Source of the DNA: Vanilla planifolia
Taxonomy: Eukaryota > Streptophyta > Magnoliopsida > Asparagales > Orchidaceae
Direction: 5' to 3'
NCBI GenBank assembly: GCA_023846275.1
Contig: CM043868.1
Location: 13,921,755 to 13,985,754, forward strand
Length of the DNA stretch: 64,000 bases
A model generated the notes under the pieces. That model saw only the letters and a list, made by a program, of their open reading frames with translations, did no database searches and was not told the origin of the DNA. The translations under genes were made by a program, and so were the position numbers. Within the stretch, counting starts at the first letter, position 1. Each line of letters starts with the position of its first letter. Shown piece by piece: positions 57,700 through 64,000 of this stretch.

Positions 57700-59934
57700 A
57701 AGATCTTTCGGAAAAAATGAAATTTCAAACGTGATCGTCCTATTTAAAAACTATATTTAAAAAAATCTTTAACGTTGTCTCGCTCGATTTCAGAAAGAAT
57801 CCACTGTAAAAAGGTCTATTTTGCTTGTCTAACTACATTGAACCTGGCCAAAGACAAAAATGATCTTTCCTGCCACATATAAACAATAATCTATCAAGGA
57901 AAAAATTTCCAATTGTTACATTTGGGGCTTCAGTATGCTTTCATTTCAGGAGAATTGTATTCTTATTATTATTAGAGGAATACAAAAGAAATTTATGAAT
58001 AATTTAAAAAAATATATATATATATATAAATTATTCAATATTTATAATTATTATTTTTTATTTTTTTCTTTTAAAAAAATTAAATGATAATTTTTCTATA
58101 TACCTATTTTTTTAATTATACATTTTGATCATAATTTGTGAAACACGTTTGCATGTTTCCTGGAAAGAAGTATTATTATACATGTTAAATAAATAATTTT
58201 TTAATAAAAAACTGTTTGACAAAATTTTGTGATTGAGACAGAATAGTGAAAAAAAATGCCAATCTCTAAACAAAAAAATAATCACAAAAAATAAAAAAAA
58301 TAAGAATCTTGCTGTACAAGTTCTGCTAAATTGAAGTCGTCGGGGGTTTGTTCTATTTTAGAGGTCAATGCGTTTTTATCTTTTTTAAAATTTTATTCAT
58401 AAAAATCTTTTTTCATACTTTTTTAATTTATAAATAATTTAAAAAAACAAAGCTTAAATTATTGTTGTTGATCTTAAATCTATGATCATTTGAACTGCCA
58501 TGTGACAAGTCACATGTTGGATTATTTAATATTTTAAGTCTCTGATCATTTGAACTGTCATCTTACAAGTCACATGTAGGATTATTTAATTAAATTATAG
58601 CAAAACTTCATTTTTTTTATATAATTATATAATTATCGAATTCCTTTTTATATTCAAAGAATAATTTAAGTCTTCTTACACGGAGATTGAACAGTGACTA
58701 ATATGATCGCATCAAAAGGTCAGCCGCAACACGGGAACATACTATGAAATTGCTCATAACTTATGGACTCCCGCGTGGCCTATTAAGTAGCTGCGCCATG
58801 GTCATCTTTGTTAATTATTTCTTAAAATCACTCGTGCTCTCTCATTCACATTATAAAAAGCATAACTTATGACTTGCGTTGTGCACATTTGAACTCCTTT
58901 TTACCACGGAATAATTCAACAATAGGCCACAACTGTACATCAATGGAGAGTCAAGACAGCTATTATTGCGTTGTAGAGCCAAAAGGAACCTAAATTAGCT
59001 ATGAATTTGTTTATTTGGCCGTGAATTTTAATTTTTTGTAGTATAATTTAAAAAATTATTTCTTAGGTTGCTATATAGTTATTCATTGAGAAAATAATAT
59101 CTTTTTTAAATATATTTTTTGTTTGATGCAAAGGTGAAAATAAAAATGAGAACAAATTTTTAATAGCAGTGCCTATGTTGCTATCAAGAACTTTCCTTTT
59201 GGTCGCTGGTCACAACAAGCCATCGCCGTCCGCATGGCAGCCGAATGCCAACGGACAGGATCAACGAGACTTAGCAAGTAGCGGCCCATCGACCTGAATA
59301 AGCGTTCAAGTAGTGACTTTAACATGCAAAGGAGGTTAAACTCATAGTGATTATAGTCTTATGATAGAAATAAAGAAAAAAAAAAAACAAAAGAAATAAG
59401 TTTGATATAATATTTAATTGATTAATAAAAACAAATTTAAAAATACTAAAAAATATATTTTTGATGAAGTATTATCAATTGATATTTAATAAAAAATAAT
59501 ATTGTTAAATGAGTAAATTCTTACTCTTTGAGAAAAGAGTAAAATATTTTCAAATTAAATTATTCTTTTTATTCTTTTTTGAAAAAACGAAAAAAATGTG
59601 TTTTAAAATATAATTAGACAAAATCTTTCATATTTTAAACACCACTTTTACGAATATTAAATTTGAAAAACGTATACCAGAGAGAGCCAAAGGTAATTAT
59701 AGCTATGCTCGTGATCTTAAAATTTATCCAATATTTCATTTAAGTTTTTAATGCATGAGACTAAATTTATGACTCTTTGACACCATTTTATAAAAGAAAC
59801 TTAAATTATTTTATAAGAATAAGAAAAAACAAAACAATAGTAATTTAAATTTCATATTTTTTTTACAATGGAACAAAAATAGAGAAATACTAAGAAAATC
59901 AAGTTATACATGATTTTCTTATAGATTTTGTTAC
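57700..59934. other. Intergenic DNA upstream of the NLR gene
   Basis: AT-rich, no coding domain on either strand. It contains the 60-bp tandem duplication at 58,475-58,594. Short less AT-rich patches at 58,680-58,800 and 59,190-59,300 could not be assigned. Confidence 0.45.
58475..58594. repeat. 60-bp tandem duplication
   Basis: Two units exactly 60 bp apart share tgatcatttgaactg, acaagtcacatg and ggattatttaat, with a handful of differences. In the first unit, tgtgac/gtcaca forms a small palindrome. Confidence 0.8.
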
Positions 59935-61568
59935 AAAACCTTGGATAAAGAAATCTAATTTTATTGTAAATTATAGATTTTGTTACAAATAAAGAATACA
60001 CTATACTTATACATGTGTTATGTTGGTTTATTTAATATATTTAGTTTTTATTCAGTTGCAAAGAGCTATGTATAAAACTTATAAAAAAATTATATTCCAT
60101 TTCAACAAATTTTTTTTTGTAATCTTTTTGTTTTATCTGTTATAACCATTTTTGTCATTTTGCTTTTATTTAGTGCTTCTCATTATAAGATATTTAATTA
60201 TTTATTATATAATGAAAATAGAGAAATCTATTATTTGGTTATTAATATGAGATTATGATTTTTTTTGTTGTGTATGTGTGTGTAAGAAAAAGGCATTGGT
60301 TAAATATTTTATCACCTCATATTGTTATTTAACTTTGATCCTCCTACAAGTTGTCATCCAGATTTACCTCATCCTTTTCATCGCTATTTAAGCTCCCAAC
60401 CACCATTGACATCATGAGACTTTTAGCTATCGAACTGTAGCAACTTCTTCTCTTTTGTCATGCTCCACCATACTTAACATTAGAATAACCAATATGATAC
60501 ATCAATAATATTGAAATATTAGATAAAATAAGGAGCATACAACAAATCTAGATGACAATCTTAAAATTGAGCAAAGGTGACAAAATATATTAAAAAAATA
60601 ATATAAAATCTTAAAAAAATAACAATATATAAAGTAACACACATAGTCTTAAGATATCATACAGAACACAAGCTGAAAGTTACACAAATACATCATTTGT
60701 TAATTGACTATAATAATTATCTTTATTGAACCTTATGAGCACTAAGACATATGTAATGTTTTGATGATAGTAAAGCATTTTAAGTGTGTGATGCAAGGCA
60801 ATAATAAGATGGTAATATATTGTGTGGGTTGACCATATTTCATAAGCCTATCAAAAGAAGCATGACAAAGAAAGATGTTATAAGAAATCATTTAATTGGA
60901 TAGTTTGAGCTAATCATAAGTTATTTTAGTATTATTTTGTTTTATTTTTAGAAAGTTTCTTATTAATAACTTCTAAATTAGTCATTTATGAAGAGTAGTT
61001 GATTATTACTAGTTGGTTATTAATAATGGATTACTGGTTATTATATTTACGAGTATAACATTTTATGCATTCATGAATTTCTCTATAAATAGAGAAAAAA
61101 TTTATAATGAAAGATATCTTTATGTTGGTTTTAAATCATATTTTTTATGCCTTTTTTTGGTGGCATCAGTGAGGAATTCTTGGTGGCCAACCTTTAGACG
61201 AGGCTTTGTGTCTAATTTCATAGTTTCATTTTGGTGAATGTGATTATACTCATTCCTAATTTCATGCAAATTCTTCCCTACATCTTCATTCTCCTTTACA
61301 TCAAGTGATATTAAAGCTAATTCAAATATTTTTGGGAATTGTTCATTCTATTCCTACATTGCGCAACTTACACTCGCTAAGCACATTGTACAACTTGCTG
61401 GTCTCCACGTGCATCTTTGTCTTTGCATCCACATTAACACCAACTCACCCATGCATGCAACTACTTTAGTGATCGAATTTGCGCCCACTCTCCTACACCC
61501 ATAGCCACATCAATAATTAGATCTATAATCATTTCTTACACTTGTAATTGAATTAGTAAGCAGATTTG
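59935..61568 (+). repeat. Right copy of the ~1.6-kb direct repeat; 5' LTR/leader of a gypsy element
   Basis: Collinear with 52,080-53,729. It contains ctctataaatagagaa near 61,081 as a TATA-type promoter and, near 61,159, tttggtggcatcag, which could be a degenerate primer-binding site at the LTR/leader boundary. It is followed on the same strand by decayed gag and protease, so this copy most likely represents the 5' LTR plus leader of that element. Confidence 0.7.
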
Positions 61569-64000
61569 GGCTCTTTTTCCCATGTTGGCACACATTTTTT
61601 CTACTCAACTTTACATTAGCAACCAATCTATGTGCTCCTCTCACACCAGCCTATGTCACAGACTTGCGCCTTGTATATTTCTTACATATTTTTATCAAGA
61701 GGGCTCTAAGTAGACTTTGTGAATTCCAAGAAAATTTTAAAAATTTTGTTTGGAAGAAATGAACTTCAAAATAAAGGAGGCCTACTTACTTCATAGAACA
61801 AAACAACAAAGGCCTAATACGTTATGATATTTGTTTCATCAAACTTAAGTGAGTTTTGTTAACTCTAGATTTTACTATTCTCTAAATCTTGGCTAGATGT
61901 TTTCTTTGTATTAAACAAGGGTGAATCTTATCATTTGGCAATTCTATGAACTGTCCCAACTTTCTACCAACTAGTTGCCTCCACCCTCATAAACTAAGCT
62001 CATGATCTTAACCCATCCAAATCATTTTGAGTGAAATCATTGGGAAAGGTGTAACCCAATTTAGTAGACCTCTTAGTGTGCATATTAAGCTTAAATATTT
62101 AAAATTATTCTCTAAAAATGTTATCTGATATAATAAAAAAACATGAATATTATTATTAGTCCGTGTTGTTACTTTTGTGTGTGCAAATCTTCATTTTAAA
62201 TTTTAGTTAAAAAAATAAATTATATATATATATATATAATTACATAACCTTTGTGTTATTTTATTACCCCATTAATTATTTAATCATTAAAATTAGCATC
62301 ATTCTTTATTTTTCTCACTACTTTTTAAATTTTGTATCCTTCAAATGTCACCAAGGTAGTAGAGGACCTTTCATAAATGTATGCACGACTTTAAAATTTA
62401 ATATAAGATACAATCAAAGACCAAATGCAAATCCAAACACAAAATTTTACGACCATTCTAGAAATCCAAACACAAGAATTTGCATTGGCCTTCCAAATAA
62501 AATGAAGGAACCCTACTCCAACTACTCATGTAATTGAGGAAGGAGAAGATGCTCAAAATCATTTAAGGAGGGATGAGAACCATAGGAGAAAACTTGCACC
62601 TAAAAACCATCGTGAGATATAGGATGAAGATAAGTACACCAACCATGGAATAGGAATGTAAACCTTTGGAGAGTGAATACTTATAAGAATAACTTTAAGG
62701 ATGAGCAATTGAAGGACCCATCTAGGATAAAATTGAGGCATCTTCTTTTGATGGCATCTATGAACAAAAAAATTTAGATTAGTTAGCCCAAAAAAGATAA
62801 TTTTTTTAATTAGTATAGGATGGATGACTTTTAAAAGATCAACTTTTCAAAAATAAAATAAGTCATGCTAAGATTTATTAGATAACCTCTTAATTAAAAA
62901 GGAAGGGTTAGGAAGAAGAATATTGACGTAGGTAGAGTTGAGAGATTTTATAAGAAAAATATTATCCTAACATCATAGTAAGAAGTTAAATGTCTAGCTT
63001 CTTACACTTACGGTACCATGACTATCATTAAGTATTTAGATATATTTGTAAATCTTATAACTAGGACAAAATGCACTAAAAATGATTAGCAATTTGCTAA
63101 CAAATTTGTTATCGAATTTAGAGTTGATATAAGGAATAAGGTGGAGTTACATGACCTTTAGGCCATGGAGAAAGACTTTTATTATGCCTTACTAGTAAAG
63201 AAACACCACAACTCTATGACATCTACCAAACCTAAATCATCACTATCTACTTCTTACACTAGTAATAACTCTAGTACTAAACATAGCCAATCTAGTCAGA
63301 CTACAAAGTCTTCTAGGGCCACCACAAAAGCTCTTTTAAAAATGTTAAAGATATTATCTATTTCAAGTGTCATAAGAAGGTACACATGCAACATCAATGT
63401 AAAGCACAAATTTTATTTTTAAGGAGGAATGTTGACCATGAGTTAGATATTAAGAAAATTATGAGAGAAAATGTACTTTTATCTGAGAGGAGTTACTTAT
63501 AGATAATGAAACTCACATAGGAGTCATGCAGTGCTTATTTGTGATAAAGATTGAAATCAAAGATTAAAGACAAAATAATATATTTCACATGTTTGTGACA
63601 TATAATGATAAAACATATAAACTCACTATTGATAGGAGTAGTGTTATGAATGTTATTTTTACACATGCTTTCTTCAGAATAAATTTTAAGACTGAACTTC
63701 ACCTTAAACCCTTTCATGTTACTTGGGTAAATCGTAATTCTTTTCTTATAAACACTAGGTGTTTAATACTTATAAAGATTGGTAGTAATGAAGATTAGAT
63801 ATGATGTGATATCCTCCCTATGAAAATAACCCATACATTTCTTAATAGGCTATGACTATATGACATGAATATAAGTTATTATGGGAAAGAAAAAAACTTC
63901 ACTTAGAAATTTAAGGACATGATTATTAAATTCTTTTTATAAAACCTTTAGAAAAGACTACTCCATCACCACATAAAGCCAACTCTAATCTAAAACCAAC
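61569..64000 (+). mobile_element. Dead Ty3/gypsy gag and protease, continuing off the window
   Basis: Broken + frames show a gypsy-type gag at about 62,690-63,420. LKDPSRIKL and a YRMDDF stretch mark the retrotransposon gag domain, then a Ser/Thr-rich linker, then a damaged zinc knuckle (YFKCHKKVHMQHQC near 63,357-63,400, first Cys changed to Tyr). At 63,589-63,798 a 69-codon ORF resembles the retropepsin-like domain (LTIDRSSVMNVI where DSGS/DGGS..N is usual, then ELHLKPFHVTWVN). The catalytic Asp is present but its neighbours are altered, and several stops lie upstream. Reverse transcriptase would be expected to the right of the window. Confidence 0.75.

Noticed and set aside
52080..61568. 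The two direct repeats as LTRs of a single element that captured the NLR
   Set aside because: The copies do not start with TG or end with CA at their similarity limits, the right copy continues into gag and protease of its own element, and no primer-binding site or polypurine tract flanks the NLR.
63165..63422. 85-codon Ser/Thr-rich ORF as a separate small protein
   Set aside because: It is the linker after the gypsy gag domain, just before its damaged zinc knuckle.
1..64000. CRISPR array, bacterial operon or phage content
   Set aside because: No regularly spaced direct repeats with unique spacers, no ribosome-binding-site-led gene clusters; genes are spliced and plant-like.

Overview
The window is a stretch of flowering-plant nuclear chromosome: AT-rich, gene-poor and full of transposons. 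Evidence for this is spliced genes with GT/AG introns, a coiled-coil NB-ARC LRR resistance-type gene, a plant beta-tubulin, plant L1-type LINEs (DUF4283 and zinc-knuckle ORF1, RNase H-tailed ORF2), Ty1/copia and Ty3/gypsy remains, and a decayed nuclear copy of plastid rbcL. The species cannot be fixed from the sequence alone.

Layout. 1-18,000 holds no intact gene. It carries the tail of a dead LINE (about 300-760), a dead rbcL copy (about 3,795-5,230), an AT-rich repeat cluster with a TA microsatellite (5,600-5,950), a nearly full-length but dead LINE (about 6,850-11,260), and unassigned decayed DNA with a G-poor + strand (about 12,600-15,300). 18,030-18,500 is an isolated less AT-rich island that may be the promoter and 5' UTR of the next gene. 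18,700-25,480 is unassigned and includes a ~61-bp minisatellite (21,589-21,950).

25,498-43,119 (+) is a complete serine racemase gene. Its six coding exons join in frame to 332 codons with all PLP-binding motifs. Its third coding intron is 15.6 kb and is a stack of retrotransposons in the same orientation as the gene: a young-looking full-length LINE (26,649-33,508; two intact ORFs, pure poly(A) tail, 12-13 bp target-site duplication), a dead LINE (34,380-36,560) and a dead copia element (37,900-41,060).

48,630-50,358 (-) is a three-exon beta-tubulin gene encoding 446 aa. 54,199-57,471 (-) is a single-exon CNL-type NLR of 1,090 aa whose P-loop and Walker B are canonical but whose sensor-1, GLPL and MHD motifs all depart from consensus. 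The NLR lies between two ~1.6-kb direct repeats (52,080-53,729 and 59,935-61,568). The right-hand copy runs into decayed gag and protease of a Ty3/gypsy element that continues past the window end.

The three cellular genes (amino-acid racemase, cytoskeleton, immunity) have no evident functional link; they are neighbours separated by transposon debris. I did not find an obvious new multi-gene system. The most notable items are the young LINE in the racemase intron, the atypical NLR in a direct-repeat cage, and the rbcL transfer.
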